Origin: Faecalibacterium taiwanense
Lineage (GTDB): Bacteria; Bacillota; Clostridia; Oscillospirales; Ruminococcaceae
DNA: 64,000 nucleotides
Direction of reading: 5' to 3'
Assembly (NCBI RefSeq): GCF_036632915.2
Contig: NZ_CP155552.1
Location: 1,798,001 to 1,862,000, forward strand
The position numbers were made by a program, and so were the translations under genes. How positions within the stretch are numbered: the first letter of the stretch is position 1; the number at the start of each line of letters is the position of its first letter. Of this stretch, positions 27,342-36,409 are shown in pieces. The notes beneath the pieces are model-generated. The model had not been told where the DNA came from. It made no database searches and was given only the letters and a program-made list of their open reading frames with translations.

Positions 27342-30300
27342 ATGGAAAACTTTACAGAGCAGAAAAACACCCTTGGTCTGTACGATCCACAGTTTGAGCA
27401 CGATGCCTGCGGCATTGGCGCTGTGGTGGATATCAAGGGCCGCAAGAGCCATCAGACGGTGGACGATGCGCTGTCCATTGTGGAGCGGCTGGAGCACCGT
27501 GCCGGCAAGGATGCCGAGGGCAAGACCGGCGACGGTGTGGGCATTTTGCTGCAGATCAGCCACAAGTTCTTCTCCAAGGTGGCCGAAGAACTGAACATCA
27601 GCCTTGGCAACGAGCGTGAATATGGCGTGGGCATGTTCTTCTTCCCGCAGAGCGAGCATCTGCGTGCGCAGGCCATGAAGCTGTTCGAGGTGGTCACCCG
27701 CAAGGAAGGCCTCGAATTTCTGGCATGGCGCAAGGTTCCCGTGAACCCGGATGCCGTGGGCCAGAAAGCCCGCGACTGTATGCCTGCTATCTGGCAGTGC
27801 TTCATCAAAAAGCCCGCCAAGGTGAGCAAGGGCATCGATTTTGACCGCAAGCTGTACATTGTGCGCCGCGTGTTCGAGCAGGCCAGCAACGGCACTTATG
27901 TGCCCAGCCTGTCCAGCCGCACCATCGTGTACAAGGGCATGTTCCTTGTGCACGACCTGCGCCTGTTCTATACCGACCTGCAGGACGAGGATTATGAATC
28001 CGCTATCGGCATGGTGCACAGCCGCTTCTCCACCAACACCAACCCCAGCTGGATGCGCGCACACCCCAACCGCTTCATCCTGCACAACGGTGAGATCAAC
28101 ACCATCAAGGGCAACACGGATGCCATGCTGGCCCGTGAAGAGAGCATCTCCAGCTCCATCATGCAGGACGACATGAACAAGATCCTGCCCATCATCAACA
28201 CTTCCGGCTCCGACTCCGCCATGCTGGATAACGCGCTGGAATTCATGGTGATGAACGGCATGGATCTGCCGCTGGCCGTGATGATCACCATTCCCGAGCC
28301 GTGGGAGAACAACAAGAACATCAGCCAGAAAAAGCGCGATTTCTACCAGTATTATGCCACCATGCTGGAGCCTTGGGATGGCCCCGCTGCCATCCTCTTC
28401 TCGGACGGCGACGTGATGGGCGCTGTGCTGGACCGCAACGGTCTGCGCCCCAGCCGCTATTACATCACCAAGGACGGCCGCATGATCCTGTCCTCCGAGG
28501 TGGGTGTGCTGGAATGCGAGCCGGATAATATTTTGGTCAAGGATCGTCTGCGCCCCGGCAAAATGCTGCTGGTGGACACCGTGAAGGGCGAAGTGGTGGA
28601 CGACGAAAAGCTCAAGGAGTTCTACGCCAGCCGTGAGCCTTACGGCGAGTGGATCGACCGCAACCTTGTGGAGCTGGCCAGGCTGAAAATTCCCAACGTG
28701 AAGGTGGAAAGCTACACCGGCGATCAGCTCACCCGCCTGCAGAAGGTGTTCGGCTACAAGTATGAGGATGTGAACACCATGATCCTCTCCATGGCACGGG
28801 CAGGCGCAGAGCCTTCCGGCGCTATGGGCACCGACACCCCGCTTGCTGTGCTGAGCAACCAGCATCCGCCGCTGTTCAATTACTTCAAGCAGCGCTTTGC
28901 GCAGGTCACCAACCCGCCCATTGATGCCATCCGCGAAAAGGTGGTCACTTCCACCAGCGTGTATATTGGCGCACACGGCAACCTGCTGGAAGACAAGCCC
29001 GAGAACTGCAAGGTGCTCAAGGTGCACAACCCCATCCTGACCAGCACCGACCTGCTCAAGATCAAATACATGAACGTGCCCGGCTTCAAGGTAGCCACGG
29101 TGTCCATCAACTACTATAAGAACACCAGTCTGGAAAAGGCCATCGACCGTGTATTTCTGGAGGTCGACCGCGCCTACAAGGATGGTGCAAACATCATCAT
29201 CCTTTCTGACCGCGATGTGGATGAATACCACGTGACCATTCCCAGCCTGCTGGCAGTTTCCGCGGTTTCGCAGTACCTGATCCGCACCAAGAAGAGCACC
29301 GCACTGGCCCTGATCCTGGAAAGTGCAGAGCCGCGCGAGGTGCACCACTTTGCCGCTCTGCTGGGCTACGGTGCCTGCGCCATCAATCCCTATCTGGCAC
29401 ATGAGACCATCGGCCAGCTCATCGACGAAGGCCTGCTGGACAAAGATTACTATGCAGCCGTGGAGGACTACGACAACGCCATCCTCAGCGGCATTGTGAA
29501 GATTGCCTCCAAGATGGGCATTTCCACCATCCAGAGCTACCAGAGCAGCCAGATCTTTGAGGCTGTGGGCATCTCCAAGGATGTCATCGACAAATACTTC
29601 ACCGGCACGGTGAGCCGTGTGGGCGGCATTACCCTTTCGGACATTCAGGCCGATGTGGAAGCCCAGCACAACGCAGCCTTCGACCCGCTGGGTCTGGACA
29701 TCAACATGGAGCTGGCCGACAGCGGCGCACACAAGTTCCGCAGCGGCAAGGAAGAACACCTGTTCAACCCCCAGACCATCCACCTGTTCCAGAAAGCCTG
29801 CTGGACGAACGACTACTCGGCTTTCAAGCAGTTCACCAGCACCGTGGACAATATGGGTGCTGACGGCGTGCATCTGCGCAGCCTGCTGGACTTCAACTAT
29901 GCTCCTGACGGCGGCATCCCGCTGGAAGAGGTGGAGCCGGTAAGCTCCATCGTCAAGCGGTTCAAGGGCGCAGCCATGAGCTACGGTGCCCTGAGCAGTG
30001 AAGCCCATGAAACCATTGCCATCGCCCTGAACCGTCTGGGCGGCCGCAGCAACACCGGCGAGGGCGGCGAACCCGAAGAGCGCTACCACAGCGAGAGCAA
30101 TTCCAAGATCAAGCAGGTGGCTTCCGCACGCTTTGGTGTAACGAGCAAATACCTCGTTTCTGCGGAAGAGATCCAGATCAAGCTGGCACAGGGCGCAAAG
30201 CCCGGTGAGGGCGGCAATCTGCCCGGTGCCAAGGTATATCCGTGGATTGCAAAGACCCGCCACAGCACCACCGGTGTGGGCCTGATCTCTCCCCCGCCGC

Positions 30301-31877
30301 ACCACGATATCTACTCCATCGAGGACCTTGCAGAGCTGATCTACGACCTGAAGAACGCCAACCGCAGCGCCAACATCAATGTCAAGCTGGTCAGTGAGGC
30401 CGGCGTTGGCACCATTGCGGCCGGTGTTGCCAAGGGCGGCGCACAGGTCATTCTGGTGTCCGGCTACGACGGCGGCACCGGTGCAGCACCGCGTACTTCC
30501 ATCAAGCACGCTGGCCTGCCGTGGGAGCTGGGCATCGCCGAGACCCATCAGACCCTGATCCTGAACGGCCTGCGCACCCGCGTGCGCATCGAGAGCGACT
30601 CCAAGCTGCTCTCCGGCCGCGATGTTGCCATCAGCTGTATGCTGGGCGCAGAGGAGTTCGGCTTCGGCACTACCCTGCTGATGGCCGAGGGCTGCGTGAT
30701 GATGCGTGTGTGCAATCTGGATACCTGCCCCATGGGCATCTGCACCCAGAACCCGGAGCTGCGCAAGAACTTCAAGGGCAAGCCGGAATACATCATCAAC
30801 TACCTCACCTTTGTGGCCGAGGAGCTGCGCGAGTACATGGCAAAGCTGGGCGTGCGCACCATCGATGAACTGGTGGGCCGCACCGACCTGCTCAAGGTCA
30901 AGCCTGCCGCACCCGGCAGCCGCGCTTCCAAGATGGATCTCGACTGCATCCTGCACAACCCTGCCATCGAGAACAGCAATGTTCACTTCGTGAAGGAGGA
31001 CACCTACGACTTCCATCTGGAAAACACCCTCGATATGAAGGTGCTGATGAAGAAGTTCAAGCTCAGCAGCAAGAATGCCCAGAGCGTGACGCTGGATGTC
31101 TCCAACACCGACCGCGCCTTTGGTGCCATCTTTGGCAGCGAGATCACCCGCAAATACGGCAACAGCCTGCCGGATGATGTTTACACCGCCCACTGTGTGG
31201 GTGCAGGCGGCCAGAGCTTTGGTGCCTTCATCCCCAACGGCCTGACGCTGGACCTTGTGGGCGACTGCAACGACTACATGGGCAAGGGCCTGTCCGGCGG
31301 CAAGATCGTCGTGCGCCCGCCCAAGGGCATCACGTTCAAGCCCGAGGAGAACATTATCACCGGCAACGTGGCCCTGTATGGTGCTACCAGCGGCAAGGCG
31401 TTCATTTCCGGCGTGGCCGGTGAGCGCTTCGCCGTGCGCAACAGCGGTGCCACCGCCGTTGTGGAGGGCGTTGGCGACCACGGCTGCGAGTACATGACCG
31501 GCGGCACGGTGGTGGTTCTGGGCCAGACCGGCAAGAACTTTGCAGCCGGTATGACCGGCGGCATCGCCTACGTGCTGGACGAGAACTGGGACTTCTACCA
31601 GCGCGTGAACAAGGAGACCGTCAGCCTGGAGCCTGTGGAGCACAAGTACGATGTTGCCACCCTGAAAGAGCTGATCCGCGAACATGTGGAGGCCACCGGC
31701 TCTCCCCGCGGCAAAGAGATCCTTGACAACTTCAGCGAATTCCTGCCCAAGTTCAAGAAAGTTCTGCCCTACGATTATGACCGTATGCTGCGTGTGATCG
31801 CATCCGTTGAGGAGCGCGGTCTGGACGGCGAGCAGGCACAGATCGAAGCATTCTACACGGTGCAGAAAAAGAAGTAA
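27342..31877 (+). CDS. gltB: Glutamate synthase, large subunit
   Basis: The protein has 1511 residues, the full length of bacterial GltB. It has the glutaminase class II domain with the nucleophile Cys23 in FEHDACGIGAVVD, so a 22-residue propeptide should be removed. The central domain and FMN-binding barrel follow, with GGRSNTGEGGEPEERY, KPGEGGNLPGAKV and VSGYDGGTGAAPRTS. The 3Fe-4S cysteines lie in CNLDTCPMGICTQ, and the C-terminal beta-helix has repeated Gly motifs such as GGTVVVLGQTGKNFAAGMTGG. It makes two glutamates from glutamine and 2-oxoglutarate. The start at 27342 fits GGGAAAG; an ATG at 27330 is alternative. The gene is followed by gltD after 13 bases. Confidence 0.97.
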   Translation: MENFTEQKNTLGLYDPQFEHDACGIGAVVDIKGRKSHQTVDDALSIVERLEHRAGKDAEGKTGDGVGILLQISHKFFSKVAEELNISLGNEREYGVGMFFFPQSEHLRAQAMKLFEVVTRKEGLEFLAWRKVPVNPDAVGQKARDCMPAIWQCFIKKPAKVSKGIDFDRKLYIVRRVFEQASNGTYVPSLSSRTIVYKGMFLVHDLRLFYTDLQDEDYESAIGMVHSRFSTNTNPSWMRAHPNRFILHNGEINTIKGNTDAMLAREESISSSIMQDDMNKILPIINTSGSDSAMLDNALEFMVMNGMDLPLAVMITIPEPWENNKNISQKKRDFYQYYATMLEPWDGPAAILFSDGDVMGAVLDRNGLRPSRYYITKDGRMILSSEVGVLECEPDNILVKDRLRPGKMLLVDTVKGEVVDDEKLKEFYASREPYGEWIDRNLVELARLKIPNVKVESYTGDQLTRLQKVFGYKYEDVNTMILSMARAGAEPSGAMGTDTPLAVLSNQHPPLFNYFKQRFAQVTNPPIDAIREKVVTSTSVYIGAHGNLLEDKPENCKVLKVHNPILTSTDLLKIKYMNVPGFKVATVSINYYKNTSLEKAIDRVFLEVDRAYKDGANIIILSDRDVDEYHVTIPSLLAVSAVSQYLIRTKKSTALALILESAEPREVHHFAALLGYGACAINPYLAHETIGQLIDEGLLDKDYYAAVEDYDNAILSGIVKIASKMGISTIQSYQSSQIFEAVGISKDVIDKYFTGTVSRVGGITLSDIQADVEAQHNAAFDPLGLDINMELADSGAHKFRSGKEEHLFNPQTIHLFQKACWTNDYSAFKQFTSTVDNMGADGVHLRSLLDFNYAPDGGIPLEEVEPVSSIVKRFKGAAMSYGALSSEAHETIAIALNRLGGRSNTGEGGEPEERYHSESNSKIKQVASARFGVTSKYLVSAEEIQIKLAQGAKPGEGGNLPGAKVYPWIAKTRHSTTGVGLISPPPHHDIYSIEDLAELIYDLKNANRSANINVKLVSEAGVGTIAAGVAKGGAQVILVSGYDGGTGAAPRTSIKHAGLPWELGIAETHQTLILNGLRTRVRIESDSKLLSGRDVAISCMLGAEEFGFGTTLLMAEGCVMMRVCNLDTCPMGICTQNPELRKNFKGKPEYIINYLTFVAEELREYMAKLGVRTIDELVGRTDLLKVKPAAPGSRASKMDLDCILHNPAIENSNVHFVKEDTYDFHLENTLDMKVLMKKFKLSSKNAQSVTLDVSNTDRAFGAIFGSEITRKYGNSLPDDVYTAHCVGAGGQSFGAFIPNGLTLDLVGDCNDYMGKGLSGGKIVVRPPKGITFKPEENIITGNVALYGATSGKAFISGVAGERFAVRNSGATAVVEGVGDHGCEYMTGGTVVVLGQTGKNFAAGMTGGIAYVLDENWDFYQRVNKETVSLEPVEHKYDVATLKELIREHVEATGSPRGKEILDNFSEFLPKFKKVLPYDYDRMLRVIASVEERGLDGEQAQIEAFYTVQKKK

Positions 31878-31890
31878 GGAGGGCAGCGTT

Positions 31891-33369
31891 ATGGGTAAGA
31901 CAACTGGATTTATCGACTATACGCGCAAAACCAGCACGGATGTTCCGCCGCTGGAACGCATTGAAAACTTTAACGAATTTCACGTCTGGCTCTCCCGCGA
32001 GGAGCAGCAGACGCAGGCAGCACGCTGCATGGACTGCGGTGTTCCCTTCTGTCAGGCCGGCATGATGATCGGCGGCATGGCTTCCGGCTGCCCGCTGAAT
32101 AACCTCATCCCGGAGTGGAACGACCTTGTTTATCATGGCAAGTGGGAGCTGGCCATGCATCGGCTGATGGCCACCAACCGTTTTCCGGAGTTCACCAGCC
32201 GGGTGTGCCCTGCCCTGTGTGAAGCAGCCTGCACCTGCGGCGATGTGACCGGCAGCAGCGTGACCGTGCGCGAGAACGAGCACGCCATTATCGAAACGGC
32301 TTACGCCAAGGGCTGGCTGCACGCCGCACCGCCGCCCTCCCGCACCGGCAAGAGCGTAGCCGTGGTGGGCAGCGGCCCCTCCGGCCTTTCGGTGGCCGAA
32401 TACCTGAACAAGCGCGGCCACGCCGTGACTGTGTTCGAGCGTGCAGACCGCGTGGGCGGCCTGCTGATGTACGGCATCCCCAACATGAAGCTGGACAAAT
32501 CCGTCATCGAGCGCCGCATCAAGATCATGCAGGCTGAGGGCGTGGAGTTCCGCACCAACATGGATGTGGGCGGGGCTGTTGCCGCCGAAGAGCTGCTGAA
32601 CGGCTACGATGCCGTGGTGCTGTGCTGCGGTGCCAAGAAGGCCCGCGACCTGAATGTGCCCGGCCGCGATGCAAACGGCGTGCACTTTGCCGTGGACTAC
32701 CTGACCAGCGTGACCAGAAGTCTGCTGGACAGCCAGTTCGCGGACGGCAAGGCCATCGATGCCAAGGGCAAGAATGTTCTGGTGATCGGCGGCGGTGATA
32801 CCGGCAACGACTGTCAGGGCACGGCCCTGCGGCAGGGCTGCACCGATCTGGTGGCACTGGAAATGATGCCGCAGCCGCCCAAGGAGCGTGCAGCCTCCAA
32901 CCCGTGGCCGGAGTGGCCCCGTGTGCAGAAGGTGGACTACGGTCAGACCGAGTGCCTTGCAAAGTTCGGCAAGGACCCGCGCGTGTACCAGACCACCGTG
33001 AAGGAATTTTTGAAGGATGATGCAGGCAATCTGACCGGTGCTATCATCTCCTACCTGAAGCCGGAGCGGAACCCCGAGACCGGCCGTACCAGCATGGTAC
33101 CCACCGGTGAAGAATTTACCTACAACTGCCAGCTGGCGTTCATCGCCGCAGGCTTTACCGGCTGCGAAAGCTACGTGGCCGATGCATTTGGTGTGGAGCT
33201 GACCGCCCGCGGCAATGTGGCAGACCACAGCTTCAAGACCAACGTGGAAAAGGTGTTCGTTTGCGGCGATATGCGCCGCGGCCAGAGCCTTGTGGTGTGG
33301 GGCCTGCGCGAAGGCCGCGACTGCGCCGCCGAGGTAGACCGCTACCTGATGGGCTACACCAACCTCTAA
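31891..33369 (+). CDS. gltD: Glutamate synthase, small subunit
   Basis: The protein has 492 residues. The start at 31891 has AAGGAGGGC in front, and upstream codons lie inside gltB. The N-terminal Fe-S region has ARCMDCGVPFC, SGCPLNNLIPEW and CPALCEAACTCGD. An FAD motif (VAVVGSGPSGLSVAEYL) and an NADPH motif (VLVIGGGDTGNDCQGTALR) follow, with VFVCGDMRRGQSLVVW near the end. It feeds electrons from NAD(P)H to GltB. With gdhA upstream, the cell can assimilate ammonium by either the GDH or the GS-GOGAT route. glnA is not in the window. Confidence 0.96.
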   Translation: MGKTTGFIDYTRKTSTDVPPLERIENFNEFHVWLSREEQQTQAARCMDCGVPFCQAGMMIGGMASGCPLNNLIPEWNDLVYHGKWELAMHRLMATNRFPEFTSRVCPALCEAACTCGDVTGSSVTVRENEHAIIETAYAKGWLHAAPPPSRTGKSVAVVGSGPSGLSVAEYLNKRGHAVTVFERADRVGGLLMYGIPNMKLDKSVIERRIKIMQAEGVEFRTNMDVGGAVAAEELLNGYDAVVLCCGAKKARDLNVPGRDANGVHFAVDYLTSVTRSLLDSQFADGKAIDAKGKNVLVIGGGDTGNDCQGTALRQGCTDLVALEMMPQPPKERAASNPWPEWPRVQKVDYGQTECLAKFGKDPRVYQTTVKEFLKDDAGNLTGAIISYLKPERNPETGRTSMVPTGEEFTYNCQLAFIAAGFTGCESYVADAFGVELTARGNVADHSFKTNVEKVFVCGDMRRGQSLVVWGLREGRDCAAEVDRYLMGYTNL

Positions 33370-33398
33370 CTAAGCCATTCTCTTTCCTATCCTAAACA

Positions 33399-33440
33399 AG
33401 CAGAAGCGGGGGCCTTTGCAAGGCTCCCGCTTCTGCTTTT
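33399..33440. terminator. Bidirectional terminator between gltD and the pseudokinase operon
   Basis: A 17-19 bp stem, AAGCAGAAGCGGG...CCCGCTTCTGCTT, with inner GCCTT/AAGGC and a TGC loop is followed by TTTTGTTTTT. Both flanking genes converge on it. Confidence 0.88.
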
Positions 33441-33445
33441 GTTTT

Positions 33446-35161
33446 TCAGTCTGTATTGTATTCCGGTTCCGTGGGGGTAGGATCTGTTGTTTCCGGAGGG
33501 GCCGGCTCTGTGGTGGTGGGTTCGGTAGCGGCGGGTTCCTCCGGTGTTACCGTGATCTGCACACTGGGGTCTGCCGCAATATACACGGTGATCACCGTGC
33601 CCACTTCCACCTTGGTGCCCGGCTCCTCGCTGGTACGCACCACGCAGCCGGATGCATAGGAGCCATCGTTCACCACCATAAAGCAGCTGGCCACAAGGCC
33701 CCGCGCTTCCAGTTCCTTTACCGCGCTATCCTGCGTAAAGCCGATGATATTGGGCATCTCGGCCATCTGCGGGCCTTTGCTCACCACCAGCCGTATGGTC
33801 TCCCCTGCCTTGAGCACAGTGTCCGCGCTCGGCTCCTGCTGGATGATCTGGCCCGCCGGGGCGGTATCGCTGTATTCCTCGGTGACGTAGAACAGATACA
33901 TGCTGGTATATTCCCGGTTGTTCTGCACCTGCGTGTAGTCCATGCCAATAAAGTTCGGCACAAGGTTCTGCGGCACCATCACCTCGCTGCTGGCCGGTTC
34001 CGACTCCGCAGCCGACGCGGCAGGCTGGTGGATGTGCTGGCTCAGCACGCTCCACAGCGTGAGCAGAATGAGGATGGACAGCAGGATCACGATGCCCGCC
34101 AGCAGCGCTTTTAAGCTGAGCAGATGCTCCTTGCGTTCCGGCTCCGGCTGGGCTGTGCGCACCGGAGTCTCCGGCTTCATGGTGCGGGTCAGCTCGGCGG
34201 TGTATTCCTTGGAAGAAAGGGCCTGATACAGCTGCGGCACGGTCTGGATGCGCTCCATGGGCCGCAGGCGCAGGCCCAGCTGCAGCACCTGCGAGACGTA
34301 CAGCGGCAGGCTGCCGTTCACCGATTTTGCGCGTGGGTTGGAGTCTGCCACCATGCGCTGCGCTGCAGGCACCGGGGCCTGCCCGCACACCATGCGGTAG
34401 AACACGGCCGCAAGGCTGTATTCATCGGTATAGCGGCCCTCGAACTCTGCGGTGGAATACTGCTCCGGGGCGGAATAGCCTTCGTACAGCTGTTCGTGCA
34501 GGCCGCTGCCCGCCGTGCGCAGGCCCACCGTGGCATAGCCTGCCAGACGGCAGCGGTTGTTTTCCATCACGCGGATGTTCTCCGGGCAGATACCGCGGTG
34601 CACCAGACCGATCTTGTGCATGGCGGCTACGCCTTCAAACACCGGCTGCAGCATGGCGCAGGCATCGTCCGGGCGGATGGTGCCGGGGTGGTTTTCCAGC
34701 CACTGATCCAGCGGGGTGCCGCCCAGATTTTCCAGAATGGCATAAACGCTGTTATTGGCTTCCACCACATCCAGCACGGCTTCCAGGCCATTGGCCGGAG
34801 TGATGCGCTGGATGGAGCGGTACAGGTCCGCAAAATCCATACGGGTGGTCTTGAACAGCACCTCACTGCCGGTCTTGGGCCGCAGGGTGCTTTCTGCCGT
34901 GCGCTCCGCCGTGAGGGTAATGGGCAGATATTCCTTGATGGTCACCCGGAAACGGCCCAGATTCTCTGCGCCGCGGTAGAGAATGCCCTCGCCGTCGATG
35001 CTCAGCATTTCCCCTGCGGTGTAGCGCCCGGCCAGCACGGTGCCCACCGGCAGGGTGCCGCCGGGGTTGCGCCCGGCAAAGCTTTTGCCGCAGTGCGGGC
35101 AGCTTTGTGCTGCTCCGGGCAGCGGCTGCAGGCAGTATGGACACAGGCGTGTTGCTTCCAT
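33446..35161 (-). CDS. Zinc-ribbon / protein kinase-like (pseudokinase) / PASTA membrane protein
   Basis: The protein has 571 residues. A zinc ribbon (C7, C10, C21, C24) is followed by a kinase-like domain at about 42-320, a membrane segment at 349-371, two PASTA domains at about 390-524, and a Thr/Pro/Glu-rich tail outside. In the kinase domain the ATP lysine (RVTIKEY, K76) and APE (231-233) are kept. HRD is HRG at 188-190 and DFG is replaced by LAGYATVG at 207-213, so both catalytic Asp residues are missing. It should not phosphorylate. PASTA domains bind muropeptides or lipid II in active PrkC/Stk homologues. It ends the long operon that also holds mltG, which suggests a cell-wall sensing or scaffold role. 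Confidence 0.85.
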   Translation of the reverse strand: MEATRLCPYCLQPLPGAAQSCPHCGKSFAGRNPGGTLPVGTVLAGRYTAGEMLSIDGEGILYRGAENLGRFRVTIKEYLPITLTAERTAESTLRPKTGSEVLFKTTRMDFADLYRSIQRITPANGLEAVLDVVEANNSVYAILENLGGTPLDQWLENHPGTIRPDDACAMLQPVFEGVAAMHKIGLVHRGICPENIRVMENNRCRLAGYATVGLRTAGSGLHEQLYEGYSAPEQYSTAEFEGRYTDEYSLAAVFYRMVCGQAPVPAAQRMVADSNPRAKSVNGSLPLYVSQVLQLGLRLRPMERIQTVPQLYQALSSKEYTAELTRTMKPETPVRTAQPEPERKEHLLSLKALLAGIVILLSILILLTLWSVLSQHIHQPAASAAESEPASSEVMVPQNLVPNFIGMDYTQVQNNREYTSMYLFYVTEEYSDTAPAGQIIQQEPSADTVLKAGETIRLVVSKGPQMAEMPNIIGFTQDSAVKELEARGLVASCFMVVNDGSYASGCVVRTSEEPGTKVEVGTVITVYIAADPSVQITVTPEEPAATEPTTTEPAPPETTDPTPTEPEYNTD

Positions 35162-35171
35162 TGTGGTCTCC

Positions 35172-36395
35172 TTATACCGTTTTGCGCCGCAGCAGGCTCA
35201 TGGGCGGCAGCTCCGGCGTGGGAATGGTGTATTTTTCCATGGCATGCGGGGTGCTCTCCACCCGTTCACCGGCTTCGTTTTCGATCCACTCAGGGTTCAG
35301 CGGAATGCTGCGGCCATCCGGGCAGAGGGCTTCCAGAGTGTCGCCCAGGCTCCACTTGCCGCGCTGCTGGCAGGAGGCAACGCCGTTCTCCCAGCCGTCC
35401 ACCGTGCCCACAAACTCCCACTCGCGGATGTAAGTAGCGCTGTCGGTGGCCTGTCTGGCCTGCTCGCGGCCAAAGTAGAAGCCCGGCGAGTAATGGCGGT
35501 GGCTGGTACGGGTAAGCTCCTCGTACACTTCAGCAGGCAGCTCAAAGTTGTCGTTGAGCGGGTCGGCCAGATAAGCGTCCAGCGCCCTGCGGTAGGCGGC
35601 GGTAACGCTTGCCACATAGTAGAAGGTCTTGGCACGGCCCTCGATCTTCAGGCTGTCCACACCGGCCTTGCAGATCAGATCAAGGAAAGGCGCGGTGCAC
35701 ATATCATTGGCGTTGAGGATGTAGCTGCCGTTCTCGTTCTCGCCGATCTCGTACAGCTGTCCCGGACGGGTCTCCTCGCTGAGATAGTATTTCCAGCGGC
35801 AGGGCTGGGCGCACTGGCCGCGGTTCGCGTCGCGGCCCGCCATGTAGTTGGAAAGCAGGCATCGGCCCGAAACGCTCATGCACATAGCACCGTGCACAAA
35901 GGCTTCAATCTCCAGCTCCGGCGGTGTTTTATCGCGCAGGATCGCAATATCCTGCAGGGACATCTCACGGGCCAGCACCACGCGCTTTGCGCCCATGTTG
36001 TAGGCGGCGCGGGCCGCAGCCCAGTTGGTGATGCCTGTCTGGGTGGACATGTGCACATCGATGTCCGGTGCAAAGGTCTTGCAGGCATCCAGCACACCAA
36101 GGTCTGCCACGATAAAGGCATCCACACCGGCCTTGGCTGCTTCCTTGATGGCCTCGGGCAGGCGGTCGGCTTCCTCGTTGGTGGGCAGGGTGTTCATGGT
36201 CAGGTAGACCTTGCGGCCGCGGGCGTGAGCGTAGATGACACCCTCGGCCAGCTGTTCCGGCGTAAAGTTGGCCGGAGCAGACCGCATTCCAAATTCAGGC
36301 AGGCCGCAGTAAACGGCATCGGCACCGTAGTTGATGGCATAGCGCAGGCGTTCCAGATCGCCTGCCGGGGCCAGCAGTTCCGGGATTTGCAGCAT
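35172..36395 (-). CDS. U32 family peptidase-like protein (tRNA hydroxylation type)
   Basis: The protein has 407 residues. The U32 signature EAFVHGAMCMSVSGRCLLSNYMAGRDANRGQCAQPC is near 164-200 and carries the four cysteines expected for a 4Fe-4S cluster. The N-terminus PELLAPAGDLERLRYAINYGADAVYCG is typical of the family, as is SLKIEGRAKTFYYVASV later. Members such as TrhP/YrrO-YegQ take part in tRNA U34 hydroxylation with prephenate; older records call them collagenases. It is cytoplasmic. It lies 14 bases after mltG and 10 bases before the pseudokinase gene. The function is inferred from the family. Confidence 0.9.
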   Translation of the reverse strand: MLQIPELLAPAGDLERLRYAINYGADAVYCGLPEFGMRSAPANFTPEQLAEGVIYAHARGRKVYLTMNTLPTNEEADRLPEAIKEAAKAGVDAFIVADLGVLDACKTFAPDIDVHMSTQTGITNWAAARAAYNMGAKRVVLAREMSLQDIAILRDKTPPELEIEAFVHGAMCMSVSGRCLLSNYMAGRDANRGQCAQPCRWKYYLSEETRPGQLYEIGENENGSYILNANDMCTAPFLDLICKAGVDSLKIEGRAKTFYYVASVTAAYRRALDAYLADPLNDNFELPAEVYEELTRTSHRHYSPGFYFGREQARQATDSATYIREWEFVGTVDGWENGVASCQQRGKWSLGDTLEALCPDGRSIPLNPEWIENEAGERVESTPHAMEKYTIPTPELPPMSLLRRKTV

Positions 36396-36409
36396 AGTTC
36401 AAATTCCTC

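Noticed and set aside
27222..31685. A 1487-codon open frame antisense to gltB, and similar long antisense frames at 12303-15179, 17483-18730 and 18727-20880
   Set aside because: They mirror strongly biased GC-rich genes codon for codon, have no ribosome sites and read as His/Gln/Val-rich low-information protein.
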